64,000 nt of DNA from Durusdinium trenchii (Eukaryota > Sar > Dinophyceae > Suessiales > Symbiodiniaceae), in the NCBI GenBank assembly GCA_963970005.1, contig CAXAMN010025250.1, positions 1,323,164 through 1,387,163 of the forward strand. Reading direction: 5' to 3'. Made by a program: the position numbers and the translations under genes. Below, one piece after another: positions 41,034-53,493 of this stretch. Position 1 is the first letter of the stretch. Each line of letters begins with the position of its first letter. The notes under the pieces were generated by a model, which had not been told where the DNA came from, searched no databases, and saw only the letters and a program-made list of their open reading frames with translations.

Positions 41034-41303
41034 TTATATTACTTAGCAGATGTTGGATAGGTTGAAAAGGAATTAAAGCGGTGGAAGCAAGCAACAACCT
41101 GCAATTTCAGGCCTTTCTGCTCATATATATTACAGAGATGAAACCCTTTTCGGCTTCCAAACCAGAGCCTGCCGGCTGGTGACCAGCAGTCTAATTTGCT
41201 TGCGCAAGCCAGGGCTTAGACCAGGGTGGTGGTGAACACCTTTCCGTTTTTGCAGCCCTCTGAAAAGAGGAGGATTAAGAAGTGGCATTTCATATCAGTT
41301 CAT

Positions 41304-41390
41304 AATTCCCTAGGGATCCAGTTGTGCCGTCTCAGGTTCGGTACAACTGGGCCCTCCTGGCACCAGCATAACAGTGTTTCCCTGCTCACC
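41304..41390. repeat. Hairpin repeat, family E, copy 1
   Basis: CCCTAGGGATCCAGTTGTGCC can fold with GGTACAACTGGGCCCTCCTGG. A related stretch, GGTACGACTGGACCCTCCTGG, lies at about 50096-50120. Confidence 0.5.
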
Positions 41391-42597
41391 TTACTTGAGG
41401 TTCAGTACGAAAACGGATCCCGAGGGATTGCAAAACTCACAGGAACTGGGTGGTCCTGGTGTTTGTGATCCGGTGAGACACTGCACACCGCACCCAAACC
41501 GCACCCTGATGCCCTGACGTTGCCTAATTCGATGCCCTGACGTTACGTGCAGAGAATGGCTGCCGACACGTCTGCGTGAGACTTGGGACAAAATGAATCG
41601 GAAACCAACTGGGGATGGGTCAAAACCTGGTCAAAATCTGGTCCATCCTGGTCCACCAGTCAAGCCGCGAATGAACGTTTTCACCGTTGGAACAGCGGTC
41701 GGTGAACGACCGTGCCATGACCCACTTCGCATGTCGGGCCGCGAGCAGCTGGCCTCAACACCCACGGACCGTTGTGCTGTTTGGAGGGTCGTGCTGTTGG
41801 TCGGAGTGCAGGTCGGAGGAACAATGGTCCATCCCAACCCCCTTCGGGGTCCGCCAGGTCGCACCCTGGCCTTCTGCGGTTGACCGTTCAAATGCACTGA
41901 ATTCCCTTAGCTCCTGGTGAAAGGAGCTCCGTGCAAATGGTTGTGTATGAGTTGAAACTAGGCCCACTCCCACCAAAGATGAACCGACGCGAAAGGAGCA
42001 GTGGAAAGTCTACTATAAAGCCGTATTTCTCTATTGCAATTAAGCACAACATGCACCATATTTGCGCCTGAAACCTTTGCTTTGCTGACAGCCATGTGAC
42101 CTCGTTTCAGTCACAAAGCATGGTTTCAGCATCGAAGAAGTGAGCCTGAACTAACCCCCAACTTGATCATGCAAGGCTGTGAAACGAGCCTGTTGCTCAA
42201 TCACCTGGATGTAGAGACACTTGAAACATCAAGGGTGTAAAAGAAAGGTGGTGCTAGTGATCACTTGTCACCAACAACAGTCTAGTGTGATCACACTCTT
42301 TCGGGGGCGTTCACGGGGTTTCACCAGCAAGGTCCCCAACTCAGCTGCTTGGCAACTCAGCTCAGCTGCCAACTGCAGGGTGTGCGTTAGATATTTTACC
42401 CTATTGGCACATACCCCGCTGAAGACAATCCCATGGACCCTGAAAACCACTGGTTTCTAGAGGACAGTCGGACTTAGGGCGCCATTCGACTCGCATTTCA
42501 TCCCCATTCATTAAAACGAGATAAAGAAAGAGTATTCAACCTTTTTGCTCGCTATTATAAGGTGGGAGGCTATCGCTTCTATCCTCATTCCAAGTCG

Positions 42598-42705
42598 TCG
42601 GGTTTGTCCAAGGCGCTCTCCTCTTCGGCGGCGGGCGCTCTCGGTGGCTTGGTGGGTAAAGCCAGGCGGGCAACCGTGGACACCGCCACAGGGAGGCGTC
42701 CAGCA
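42598..42705 (+). CDS. Exon-like segment, SSSAAGALGGLVGKAR type, copy 1
   Basis: After TCCAAG, the frame reads ALSSSAAGALGGLVGKARRA and then TVDTATGRRP. The first half closely matches segments at 50959-51043 and 55519-55620. The small-residue helix could be a membrane or packing helix. The family is not recognised. Confidence 0.4.
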
Positions 42706-43339
42706 TGACCCTTGCCAAGCGGTTGAAAGGAGAAATCCAGCACCTCGAAAAGGATAGGGCCATTGCAGGGTCCTCGCCTGGTTTCATTCGAAAAAAAAAC
42801 GGCTCAGGCTTGCTCTATCGTCATCTTGGACTGGTTAGATGCTTTCACCATCCCAGCAATTCCGACCGCCTGCGTTCGGTTTTCTGGAGACGACCCTACC
42901 CAGCCATTTCCGCGAGAGGACTCGGGGGATCTCCGCTGCGTAGCACTGCACCCTGGCTGGCCTTTTAAATTGAACAGATCCCCTTTATAAGGGATGTGTA
43001 AGTCTCCCACGGTTTGGTGGAAAAGGTTTGGACTCAAAACCGACATACACACCCACGTAGACCATCCACACACCCACGTAGACCATCCGACATCAACCTC
43101 ACTTTCTCCCACCCACCGCCAGGCCAGAGACACCGCCTCAGGACACGGGGGCCGAGGGTGGAGGGAGCGGAGGTCGCTCGAGGGTCACTACAAGTGGCGG
43201 TCACGATGGGTCAGCTTAGCAAGCTGAGAGCGTGCAACGTGGCGTGAGAGACTGCAACCTGCAGATCAGCAGATATTCTCGAGGGAGCGTTTCTTTATAC
43301 AAAAGAGATTGAGCATCCTCACTGTTGCTCGGAGAGGTT

Positions 43340-44700
43340 GATTGGGGAGCGTGTGTGTGTGTGTGCCAGCGTCGGCCAATTGGGCCGTTGATCATGAGAG
43401 TTACGACAGGTCAACCTGATGAAGACCGTAGCACTGCAAGAGTCGACATGTCGAAGTGTTCATTACCTACCAAAATAGCCGGTACATGGAAGCTGCCTTC
43501 ACTCTGATGGCAACCACATTTGCCATGCATGTCTTCACGCATGATGTGTGATGCGTTTTACGCTCCCTTCACAGACACATCTACTAAAGGACGGCAAAGA
43601 GGATCGAACAGGCACAACGGAGCGTTCGAAGCAGGTCCCCAAGTTCGGTGACGTTTGGACGTCGTTTTCTCAACAAATCGACCGTGCTTCGCCCCAGACG
43701 GGCATGTTGGGGCACATCGTGGGGAGGCTTGCCGAAAGGTTCGTTTGGTGATGTCAATCAACAGTTGAGTGTTTGGCACTCCGTAAGCCAACATGTAATC
43801 CTGGTCACACTCAGACACCTGAACCATCCTGAACCCTATGGTCAAACAAGGCATCCGGGTATCATTTTTTTTTGTGGTAAGAAACCGCACGAGGGTTTGG
43901 CTGAGAAGAATAGAAAAGGATAGAAAAAGGTGTTCCCTCTACTTTTTGTGCTCAGAAGTCCAGTAGGTGCCGGTCCGGTGTCGCATGGTGTACCCCACCA
44001 GGTGACTCCAAAGCTAAGCCCACTCCTGAGAAAAATGTGTTTCTGAGACCAACCAAGTCAAAAGAGTTAATCATTGAAACATATCCCACGGCACGCCATC
44101 CAAGGATATGCTTAAGGGACGGGCAGCATATTCACATGATTGACCGACTAAATGGCGTTGAAAGCTTTTGATCATGTTTAGATCAGGGGCATTGTTTGCA
44201 CCTCCATGACCGGTTTTTTACGCCCCGGTCTCTCTTGACAGAAGAACTTAATCTCTTCAGGTATGGAACCACCTATCTTCGCTTTAGACGAGTGATATCA
44301 GATGCAAATACCGTTGTTATCCGTTGTTTTCATCCATTCCCAGATGGGGCAAGGTCTTTGTTGTTGAGCTCAGAAAACCAATAAGCAGATCCAGGTTTGG
44401 GGAGGTTCTGTTGCAGTGCCAGGACTCCAATGCTGCACAGGCAGGCAGCATGAAAACGCTCCACAAGTGGTGCTCGCGCCGGAGTTAGTGTGGAGTGTGG
44501 GTCTCACGTTTTGTCAGGAGACCAGGGTGGTGTAATAGAGCATTCTTGAAGTCAGTACATTGGGTTCGAAAACGAGGTGCTTCCTCCTTTGGCAAGGACA
44601 GACCAACCACCGGGTCTTGTGTCCGAGCCTTGGCGCTCCTAAGGTCGACTCTTGGTTAACTTTCAACCAACCATGTGAAGAGGTTTTGTAATCCATGCCT
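43340..44700. other. Non-coding spacer
   Basis: A (GT)n run at about 43350-43366. Otherwise nothing beyond short ORFs without motifs. Confidence 0.4.
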
Positions 44701-44861
44701 GGGAGAAATTGAATTTGATATTCTCAAGAGTCTACACGATCCTTCTGACAGCTTGCCGGGGTAGACGTGGTTTTCGGTCCGTTTCCGACGTTTCCGGTCC
44801 AGACGTAGATTGCAGGTGGGGCGAATATACTACAGTATCCTTTTTTACAAAAGTCTGGAGT

Positions 44862-45076
44862 TTGGAACTCCAGAGTTGACTTCGGAGGTTATCGCCTTCC
44901 ACTTTGGAAGTCCAGAGTGGACTTTGGAGGATATCGCTTTCCACTTTGGAAGTCCAGAGTTGACTTTGGAGGTTATCGCTTTCCACTTTGGAAGTCCAGA
45001 GTTGACTTTGGAGGTTATCGCTTTTCACTTTGGAAGTCCAGAGTTGACTTTGGAGGTTATCGCTTTCCACTTTGGA
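44862..45076. repeat. 42-bp tandem repeat, five units
   Basis: Five units starting AAGTCCAGAGTTGACTTTGG and ending ATCGCTTTCCACTTTGG. The length is a multiple of three, so one frame repeats FGSPELTLEVIAFH on the plus strand and SKVESDNLQSQLWT on the minus strand. No surrounding gene supports either as coding. Confidence 0.95.
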
Positions 45077-45079
45077 AGA

Positions 45080-45270
45080 GTGGATGACTATAAGATGAGA
45101 ATGGATGACTTTGGATGAACACGACAATGGATGAGAATGGATGACTTTGGATGAGTATGAGAATGGTTGTGTATGGATGAAAATGGATCAATGAATGACT
45201 ATGGATGATAATGGATGACTATGGATGAGAATGGACGAGTATGGCTGAAAATGGATGAGAATGGATCGAG
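45080..45270. repeat. ATGGATGA-type degenerate satellite
   Basis: Many copies of GAATGGATGA and ACTATGGATGA follow directly after the 42-bp repeat. Confidence 0.85.
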
Positions 45271-46192
45271 ATTGCCATGCTTCATTGTTCAACTTGTTTC
45301 CCAATCGTGCCCCTCCTCCAATCCAAGTTCGTTGATGGTGACGCTCAGAAGACTCTCCGCCCTAGTCTCCCTACTGCGGCCCACAAGAGAATCAGCCAGT
45401 TGCAGCTCTTTGGCCAGGTCATGCTGGACCAGCAGCAGAATCAGTTGTTGCTTGTAGATGGGTAAACTCAGTATGGGAATCTGCAAGAGAACAAACACTA
45501 AGGTCAGCTTGAGGATCCATGCTCCATTTGTACTGTGCATTCAGATGTTGCATCTGGTGACACCTTGGCTTGAACCAGGCCTTGAGCCTCCGGCGCTCGT
45601 CTCGCGAAACAGGTGCGTCTTGGCACCTGTGTGCCATGGGGTGGCATTGAATCCGGGTCCAGGGGATCATAGAGTGTTGTGCATTGTTTGCATAGCTTTT
45701 GACTTGGTTGTTGACTGGGATTGCTTTCTCCTCTTGTGCCCGCACCAGTGCTATTGCACTGGTAGCGGAGCACGTTCTGTTCCAGTGGCCTCGCTGCGCT
45801 CGCTCGGTGTTGGATCTGCTTGATCGTTGAGCACTGTGCATTGGTTGACACTGCCTACGGGCCTTGGTTGAGTTGGCTTGCGTGTTGATCGTTGTGCACT
45901 GCTTGTTGAGCATTGGTCGGCATGAATCGGGATGGTGCCGTTCCAGTGTGAGATGGACAAGCAAAAGGTTGGAGAAGACACTGCAGGGAAGTCTGTTGGT
46001 TCGTGCAGGCCACACATAGGTGAATCAACCCAGACTGTTGGCGATGAGTTGGCCGCAGGCCGAGTTTGATCATGATCGTGGCGTGTTGACTGACCTACCT
46101 TCAACGCCTTGCACGATCACCTCTGGTCAGACGGTCGTTGCCGAACGCTGCAGCAACTATGACCCAGTACTTCGCCTTCAAGAAGTCTCCGA

Positions 46193-46915
46193 ATGAGAGC
46201 ATCTCCCCGTTTTTGGTTCGTGAGACCCTGTCGTACGAAGAGTTTCAAGAAGCTCTCATCCGGTTGCATGAGAAGGACGTTCAGGCCAAGATCCCGCACA
46301 CCCAGATTTTGGCCTATAGAGGCCATCTTTCAGCGTGAAGAAAAGGATTGGGATTCTTGTCATGGTTCGAAGTGGCCTGAAAAGCGTGATGTTGGCACGA
46401 CTCCCCGTGCATCTCCAACCGCCAGTCCTTGGCGCTCTCGTGCCTTTGCTGCCACAGCTGCAGTCAAAGGCGAGGAAGAGGAAGAGCCAAAGCCCCGTAC
46501 TACCGAGTACGATGAGCTACCGCAGGACTCTCCTCATGCCTCAGAACCGGCAAGGTCAGAAGCTCCTGTTGGACCCAAGTCCACACATGATGTTGGTGCA
46601 GTGCCAACCTCTGCTTCATTTGTGCTGGATGTTCTTCGAGGTTGGCGTTTGTTGCAGGCTGCTTCATTGAGTCGGGATGAGTGGCGTGATGTGTTGTCTT
46701 CGACAGGAAACAAGCTTGATTTTGAGTCAGTATCCAACGCATTGCAAGTGTTGTGGGATGATCAGTTGCTGCACTCTCCAGCATCAGGTCCCAGCTATCA
46801 GCTTCACTGGATGGAAGATAGTTCGCCTCATGTTTCACGGGGTGATGATGAGTCCTCATGGTGGGATGACAGCTGTCTCCAACATTGGTCCTCTCCTTGG
46901 CCACAAGCTCTTTGA
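46193..46915 (+). pseudogene. Copia Gag-like remnant
   Basis: The 240-codon frame has the WRLLQAASLSRDEWRDVLSS block typical, as I recall it, of dinoflagellate copia Gag, and ends shortly after. No CCHC zinc knuckle is seen. The true start lies in another frame at about 46138, so a frameshift separates the first ~60 codons. Confidence 0.5.
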
Positions 46916-47233
46916 ACGCCACTGAGAACGTCCATGGCTACTCACCTTTTCAATGGGCCTGTGCACTTCGTTGCCAAGCTGAATGAAAGTCAGGCTCGGC
47001 AAGCTCGTGCTGAACATGTTCTTTCGAAGCTCAAAAATTCCTGTCCTCGACAACCCCTACGTCAATTCAGTCCTACTACATTGGTGAAGGTGTGGAGGAA
47101 AATGCTACCACATGAAGCTCACAAAGGTTGAAGAGGCGGCTATGTCAAAGCAGCTCGCCCTCACTGGATTGGCCCCGGCCGTGTTCTTTTTCAAGAACTA
47201 CTTCCTTCCCAGGCTGACTCCGACCGCAAGCAC

Positions 47234-47545
47234 GTGGTCTGGGTGGTACTTGGCGGCCAAGTTCATCGTTGCTCAGCGCATGCTGCGCGCCCTTTGACAC
47301 AGCAAGAGACCGTGTTTCATGAGATCACTCATGGTCGTGAAGAACTTGAGTGGAAGTCACTACAAGACATTCTTCCATGGCGTGACTATGTGGACATGGT
47401 CGATGACGCTCCTCAAGAAGATGATGTTAAGGGCGGCGACCTACCACCTGCTCCAGATCACTCGACATGGATGTCGGCTGTCCGTGTTCGTGGCAAGAAG
47501 GGTCCCTATGGCTACAACAGCTCTGATCCGCCAGTGATTCCGTGA
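47234..47545 (+). pseudogene. Copia integrase C-terminal remnant
   Basis: WVVLGGQVHRCSAHAARPLT continues the integrase tail from the previous frame (46934-47131 and 47150-47230), and DVKGGDLPP leads into the linker. There is no DDE core. Confidence 0.5.
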
Positions 47546-47555
47546 GACTCCAACT

Positions 47556-48383
47556 ATGACCCTTCCTGGTGATGAAGATGATGAAATGGGCAACATGACT
47601 GGACTTCCTTCGCGGCGCGGCTCTGTGGCCTCTCCGTCCTATACTCCACTTATACCGGATGTTGAACATCCTGAAGTACCAGAGCTTCCTGCTGTTCCTA
47701 CTCCTGATGATGATTCTGGACACGAAGAAGGTGATCCCGGGTCTAACGCACAAGGTTCTGATGAACCTATTGAGCCTTCCGAGCCAAAGATGGCCAGAAC
47801 TTCAATAGATGAAGATGATATGTCACACCTCATGTATGACGAGATTCATGAACTCCACTACTTGCTGGACGGCTCTGACTACGGCTATGTCTTTGACATG
47901 GAGCTCTTCCTCCCCACTACTTGCATGGAGCTCTACCTTGTCCAGCAGATGCGGGACACAGAGGTGCACTATGAGAAGTTGACTCCGGCCTTCAAGAAGT
48001 TGTTCGACCGGGCAAAGAGCAAAGAAGTGGCTTCGTTCATCGAGAGTGAAGCTGTTCGTCGATGCACAGCTGAAGAAGAACATGAAGGTTGGAAGTGTGG
48101 CCGTGTCATGGGCTGCCGATGGGTTTTGCCATGGAAGGCCACCAGCCCTGAAGACATTGAGAAAGCAGTTCTCGACGCCCACAACAACCCACTCACGCAG
48201 TACACCTCCGATGGAAGCCGCAAGAGTAAGGCTCGGATCGTTCTGCTTGGATATCAACATCCATACTTGTTGCAACCACTGTTTCGAAGCTCGGCTCCAG
48301 TGCAGGCGGCTATCACCCCGTGGCCTGTGGTTGGACATCGACAAGAAGTTTCAGCAGCTCAGAGCCTCAAAGATTCTTGGTGA
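47556..48383 (+). pseudogene. Copia linker and reverse transcriptase N-terminus, frameshifted
   Basis: An acidic linker (PDVEHPEVPELPAVPTPDDD), then KEVASFIESEAVRRC, GRVMGCRWVLPWKA and RKSKARIVLLGYQHP, which are the opening motifs of copia RT (RVT_2). After YQHP the homologous sequence moves to another frame (GLWLDIDKKF, then a VDDF motif near 48470). Confidence 0.6.
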
Positions 48384-48561
48384 TCCTTGTGTTTAGATTT
48401 GGCGTCAGCCAAACCCCACTCCCTTGAACGACCTCGATAAGAACGTCGTCATCGGCTACATGTCTGGTCATGTTGATGACTTCACACGGAGTGGTGACTC
48501 AAATCCCGGAAGACCACATGGGCACCTCGAGATCAACCAAGACTTTTATGTCGAGACCCTC

Positions 48562-48571
48562 NNNNNNNNNN
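48562..48571. other. Assembly gap (10 N)
   Basis: Ten Ns. It truncates the RT part of the copia remnant. Confidence 0.95.
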
Positions 48572-49433
48572 CAGGAACTGTTGTACCCAGACCTTGAATT
48601 TCACCAATAATAGACGACCCTTCAAATCTGGATCTCCACCCAGACCGTGTAGCTTCCAGTCAGGTGAATTCATTCTCGACATCTTTCTAAAACCGAGGGT
48701 TGCCGTTGCGACTGTAGCTTCACAGCTAGGCGACAGCAGAGCCTAAGCGCTCGCGTGGGAACCCGGTCTGGGCTCGGTGGGCGGTCTTTTGTGCTCGGAG
48801 AGCAGGGCGCAGGGTGCACCTCCAGTCAGATATTTTTCGATATTTTCCTGGTATTGCTTAAGGTTGTTTTTTCCCCTATGGGTGAATCCTCTTCCGGTGA
48901 ATATATTTGTTGTTTTCCGGGTTTCCTGGACAGCAAAGCCACGTTTTTGAAGGTTTGAAGTGACTGAGAGGCGTGATCTAAGATCGGAGTGTTGCATCAG
49001 AATGTGGTAGCTTGTCCCTTGACGAGTCAGGCGAGAGGATTTGATTCAGAGACGGACTCACGGGTTTGATTTCATGGCCAGGAACCATTTTGAAAGATTT
49101 GGTTCCATCCTTCATGTTCATGACACAAAGGATTTCCATGGATTTGCAACGTGTATTTGGATTCATGATGTCCAGGACCCTCCGAAGTGATTTGCCATTG
49201 AGATCCCAGAGATGAGGTCACACGTACTGTACAGTCACAGACAGAGACATCCGTCACTTGGTTATCAAAATATATCCAAGCTGGTGATATATATTTTGTT
49301 TAAAATGTTGTTTCCCTCTGAATTCCGGAATCCCCTTCTGTTTTTACTTGGGGGGAGGTGGAAGGTATACGTACCTGCTCGGCATGTTCGCTTCAGCAAC
49401 AACTCCAAACCGACCCGGGTTCACGGCGGAACC

Positions 49434-49471
49434 GAGGACGGCGGCCAAGTCAGTCTTGAACCAGTCCACGG
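49434..49471 (+). CDS. Exon-like segment, AAKSVLNQST, copy 1
   Basis: The frame reads RTAAKSVLNQST and meets a GTGAGG donor. The same words (GAKSVLNQST followed by GTCACG) occur at 54549-54585. The family is not recognised. Confidence 0.4.
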
Positions 49472-50299
49472 TGAGGGGCCCCGGTGCGATCGGTAGACCC
49501 GGTGCCGAACCCAATGGAAGCTGAGGAAGGGAGTCTTGGAACCGGGTCGCGGCCAGTAGCGTTGCAATTTCATGACAGTTTCAGTGTCATTCAGATATTC
49601 CTATTCAAGGATATTCAAGGTATCCCACATCATTTCGACAGTCCATCCACAAACAACAACACATCGCGCCCATTTATGTTTCCGGAGCATCTCACAGGTG
49701 ATCATCGGACTGGATCCAACCGACGTTCCTTTTCATGAAAATGGGAAGTTCACTTGAGTTTGACCAAGTGAGGAACAGTTGGAATTCTCGACTCCAATCC
49801 GCTGAGATCAATCCAGCTTGTCGAAGCCACCTGGAAAAGGTCAATGCAAGACAGACGCCTTGAAAACACGCTGGGACAGGTGAACTGCATGAAAACAGGG
49901 AATTGGTTGACATAGATAGCCTTTTTGTGGATTTTTACTATTGGTTGGTTTAACAGACAACCACGCATAAGTATATATGATATGGTACTACTGTAAATCG
50001 ATCCCTTTAGTATTCCCAACAGGACATCATAGGTTGAGGTTTTGAGGCATGAGCAGTTTCCTACCAGGGACAAAATTCCACAGCTCGCTTCTCAAAAGGT
50101 ACGACTGGACCCTCCTGGCGCCTAGATACGCAAAAGTGTCTCCACACATCAGCTTCTCACAGGATTTTGTGGATCCATAGGGATTGCTGTGACATCGCAT
50201 GCTTTCCGGCATGCCATGTCGCTTTCGGGTGGGAGCTTCCAGTGATTGAGCTGAAGCGAGCAAGATCGATGGCCTGAAGGGCCTGAAGGGTGTGGTGGC

Positions 50300-50350
50300 G
50301 GCAGTGGCGACGGTGTGGTTCCAATCGAGTCGGTACGAGCGACGCTCGTG
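50300..50350 (+). CDS. Possible exon (VVPIESVRATLVEL)
   Basis: A short protein-like frame in the same region and strand as the exon-like segments on either side. Boundaries unknown. Confidence 0.2.
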
Positions 50351-50442
50351 GAGCTGTGAGAAGCTGAGGAACGAACCGAGGACAGCGGGTTTTTGGAGAA
50401 AGCGAGGGGGCCACGATGCTCCCATGACCAAAGGGCGGACAG

Positions 50443-50503
50443 GATCACCTCGCCGTCAAAACGCCCGATGCTCTCGGCCTCGTGACGCGGGTGGCCGTGA
50501 CAG
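50443..50503 (+). CDS. Possible exon (DHLAVKTPDALGLVTRVAVT)
   Basis: Preceded by GGACAG and followed by GACAG/GTGCGC, so it has plausible splice sites. The composition is like a strand-rich domain. The family is unknown. Confidence 0.35.
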
Positions 50504-50958
50504 GTGCGCAAATACTATGAACTCTTTGTATGGGTGGCAATCAACGGAGTACAGAGTTGAGGCCCGACTTGAACTATGGAAGGAAGCGAATGAGGTTCCA
50601 TGACTTGTGACTTGTGGTTCAATTTGTGTGTGCATTGCCAAGTGAATGGTGCAAGTATTGCCCTACTTCAGTTGCAGAGGTGACATCAAGGTTCTGAGTG
50701 GCTTTTTGACAGGAAGCTCTTGCAGGACTTCTGTGAGGACCAAAACCTTTCTCGACCAGTGGCTGCGGTGTACTAGTAGTTTCAGACTGGGACATGCACG
50801 TGCATCTGTCCCAGCATGTCATATGTTTGGGCATGCTACCTTTCCGGACATTCTGGTGTCATGTGCCAGGCATATCAGATGCCGTATGGTCGATGTCAAG
50901 GAAAAAGAAGAAAACCATGTGCCACGCATACCGCATACTCTTTTTGGCCTCCTGAGGT

Positions 50959-51043
50959 CATGTCTTCCTCTGCGGCAGGTGCCTTAGGAAGCCTTTTATC
51001 CGCCAAGCACGAACGCCCAGCTGGACGGTGGGGCGAGAGGAGG
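50959..51043 (+). CDS. Exon-like segment, MSSSAAGALGSLL, copy 2
   Basis: After CCTGAG, the frame reads VMSSSAAGALGSLLSAKHER and then PAGRWGER. It matches the segments at 42598 and 55519. Confidence 0.45.
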
Positions 51044-51053
51044 TGTTCAGCTG

Positions 51054-51075
51054 ACACTCCCTGGAATCATCATGG
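51054..51075. repeat. Family C left end
   Basis: ACACTCCCTGGAATCATC and ATGGAAGTGG match the end of the family C hairpin. The right end was not found close by. Confidence 0.4.
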
Positions 51076-52409
51076 AAGTGGAAACGATTGAAAACAAATA
51101 ACACCGTGTTTGTTCTTCAGATTGCAAATGGATGCAAATGGTCATGCCAAATCGGGATCATCGGTCATCTTCATCATTCTTCATCCATGCCATCCACTTC
51201 ACCATGATTCATTCCTTGAAAAAAGGGGCGTCGGGTGCCTTTCTTCGTCCTGAAAGGCAACGATCACCATCTCAGCACACCCAACCTCCATCCACATTTC
51301 CACATCCACATCTCCACATGGCCTTTTTCGTCGTCCCATCACCGCTGGCGAACGGATGGGTGACGCAAGTGGTGATGGGGTTCTAAAGTGTTGCTAAACC
51401 TCTACTAAACTTCTATAGTTTCCAGGGCAGACAGGCTCAGGAGTCAGCTTATGTTCAAAGGCAAACGGAAGGGTAGTGCACAGAAAGGGTTTTGCAAAAA
51501 CCTATTCTACTAACGTCGTGGAAGGCGCGTGACCTTCGTAGAACCCAAGGCTGTTCGTGGACAGTTCGTGGAATGGTGGGCCAGCAGGAGAACTGACTGC
51601 AACGAAATCCCAGAAACCTTCGCAGAACTTTGTGGAAGGTATTTTTGATGCACTAACTTCGTATAAGCAATTTTTGCTGACCCCCTTTCTCCACACACCC
51701 TCCGTTTAGCCTTCATATGTTCCAAGAGTTCTTCATGAAGAAGCATTCGAAAATAATTCACGAAGTCTCTCGGCATCTCATGGGAGGGCGCCATGCATGG
51801 CGCCCATGGGCTTTCTCCTTTTTGGCCCGGGGGATCCTGATCCACCCGATAGCCCACGGGCCCCACGTGAGATCTACAGGAAGAATTGGGCGATTTAATC
51901 AACACACCACCTTGCCAGTGATCGCCCCCTCTCAACAAACAATTGTAAACATCAATATATATATATAATATACAGTAACCAAGACATCGGTCCCACGAAT
52001 CAGATGATTTTAACATGATCCACCCAAAACCCTCTCCATATATATATATATACATAAGAAGTGTGTGTCTACAAAAAAGGAAGCGGATATGATCACACCG
52101 GATCTCACATGGCACCTTTTTTTGGGAGGCTCATAGGTTCGTCTTGGCCAGGCCGCTTGGCCTTGACCGAAACAAGTGCTCAGTTCTTCAAAGTGCCCTG
52201 GCAACTGCCCTTCAGGGTGTCAAAAATCAAGGGCCACCTCCATCACAAGCCGTCGGCCACGAACAAATGCACCTGGAAGCAGGCCTTCCGAAGCTGCCTC
52301 TGGGACGGCCACACCCAAGGTGGGACCGGGTCGAAGGTTCTTCCACTTGGTGAAATAGAGGCCGGTTCCCTGCCATGCAAGAGCACGCTGGTTGTAGGCC
52401 AAGCATGTG

Positions 52410-52510
52410 CAATAAGTATACCATAATTACCATATGACATTCCGTGGTATACCATATGTACACCATAAGATACCATATGTATACCATAATATACCATATT
52501 GTATGCCGTG
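52410..52510. repeat. ATACCATAT-type short repeats
   Basis: Repeated ACCATAWGAYATACC and CCATATGTATACCATA words. Low-complexity, AT-rich. Confidence 0.7.
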
Positions 52511-53385
52511 GTTAGTTGTCTGATGGGGTCATGTGTCGGGTAGAATCATGTGTCGCACAACTTGCACCTGGTTGTCGCAATCACTGGGAGGACAAGACCC
52601 GTCCTCCAACCTAAGAGCAATGGCCTGCGGTCCAACCTAATAAGCAAATCGAGACTATACCTGTTTCATCCTGTTTCTATGTGTTGTTCTTTTTCTGTGT
52701 TTCTAATAGCAATGGCCTCCAACCGAATAGCAAACAACATGTGCTGTTTTTTGTGGGAACACCAAGTTTCCAAGTCTTTGGCAGAACCACAAGCCACTCC
52801 TTTGTTAGAATGAATAGCGCAAAGACATGAGATGTTTCAGCATGGCGGGAACCCGGCGAAATCTCGACCCCGAACGTCTCGCCCCGAAAACCCGATGGAC
52901 GGATCTATTTCCCAAGCCAAACCCCGCGGGGGAGGGGTCTTAAACGGGTGTCGGTCTTCCTATGCTTCACAACGGCTCCCTCACTGGAGTGGAGCAATCT
53001 GCGCGTGGGATTCGCATTTCCTCCGCCCGCGGCGGTCCGCACCCGTGGTCCGCAGCAGTCCGAAACAGAACGAAAGCTCGGACCACGCGGAACCACGGAC
53101 TTTTAGCACATGGGAACACCAAAAAAAACACCCATAAAGCTAAGATGGGAAGCTCTCGCGTCTCGGTATGTCCGAACGGGGGCAGAACACCCATGGGGAA
53201 ACCTAGGAAGGACCTTGCCCTATTCTGGCACTTACGATTTTGAACTCTTAAGATGATGTGGTCCCAAAAACTTGTTAAGCTTGGATGTCCTGGATGTAAC
53301 AATACTCTTAGTTAGATAGATGTCAACCCCCCATATGAAGAGCTATTAGTTTTACAATGCATGTTTGGGGGGTCATTCATCCAGA

Positions 53386-53493
53386 GTCTACACTCCCTGG
53401 AACCATGGAAGTGGCCAACCATCACCTGTTTGGTATTCGGCTTTTGGAGCCATGCTCCATCGGCGTAACCATTGATGATTCCAGGGAGTGTAC
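53386..53493. repeat. Inverted-repeat element, family C, copy 2
   Basis: TACACTCCCTGGAACCATGG at the left pairs with ATTCCAGGGAGTGTA at the right. The body is ~80 bases. Confidence 0.65.

Larger units (their letters stand above)
46138..48561 (+). mobile_element. Decayed Ty1/copia retrotransposon with internal deletion
   Basis: Frames in order: a Gag-like start (SPFLVRETLSYEEFQEALIR), a Gag C-terminal part, an integrase C-terminal tail (QARAEHVLSKLKN, LVKVWRK, KHVVWVVLGG), and the beginning of a copia reverse transcriptase (VMGCRWVLPW, KARIVLLGYQHP, later a HVDD-type GHVDDF). Frames change at about 46200, 46915, 47130, 47230 and 48290, and the protease and integrase core are missing between Gag and the tail. 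It stops at a 10-N gap. It cannot encode a complete set of proteins. Confidence 0.7.

Noticed and set aside
45458-46104. Overlapping ORFs of up to 198 codons upstream of the copia remnant
   Set aside because: Repeated GCATTG/GTTGAGC words and frames open on both strands suggest non-coding or LTR-like sequence. No LTR pair could be matched.
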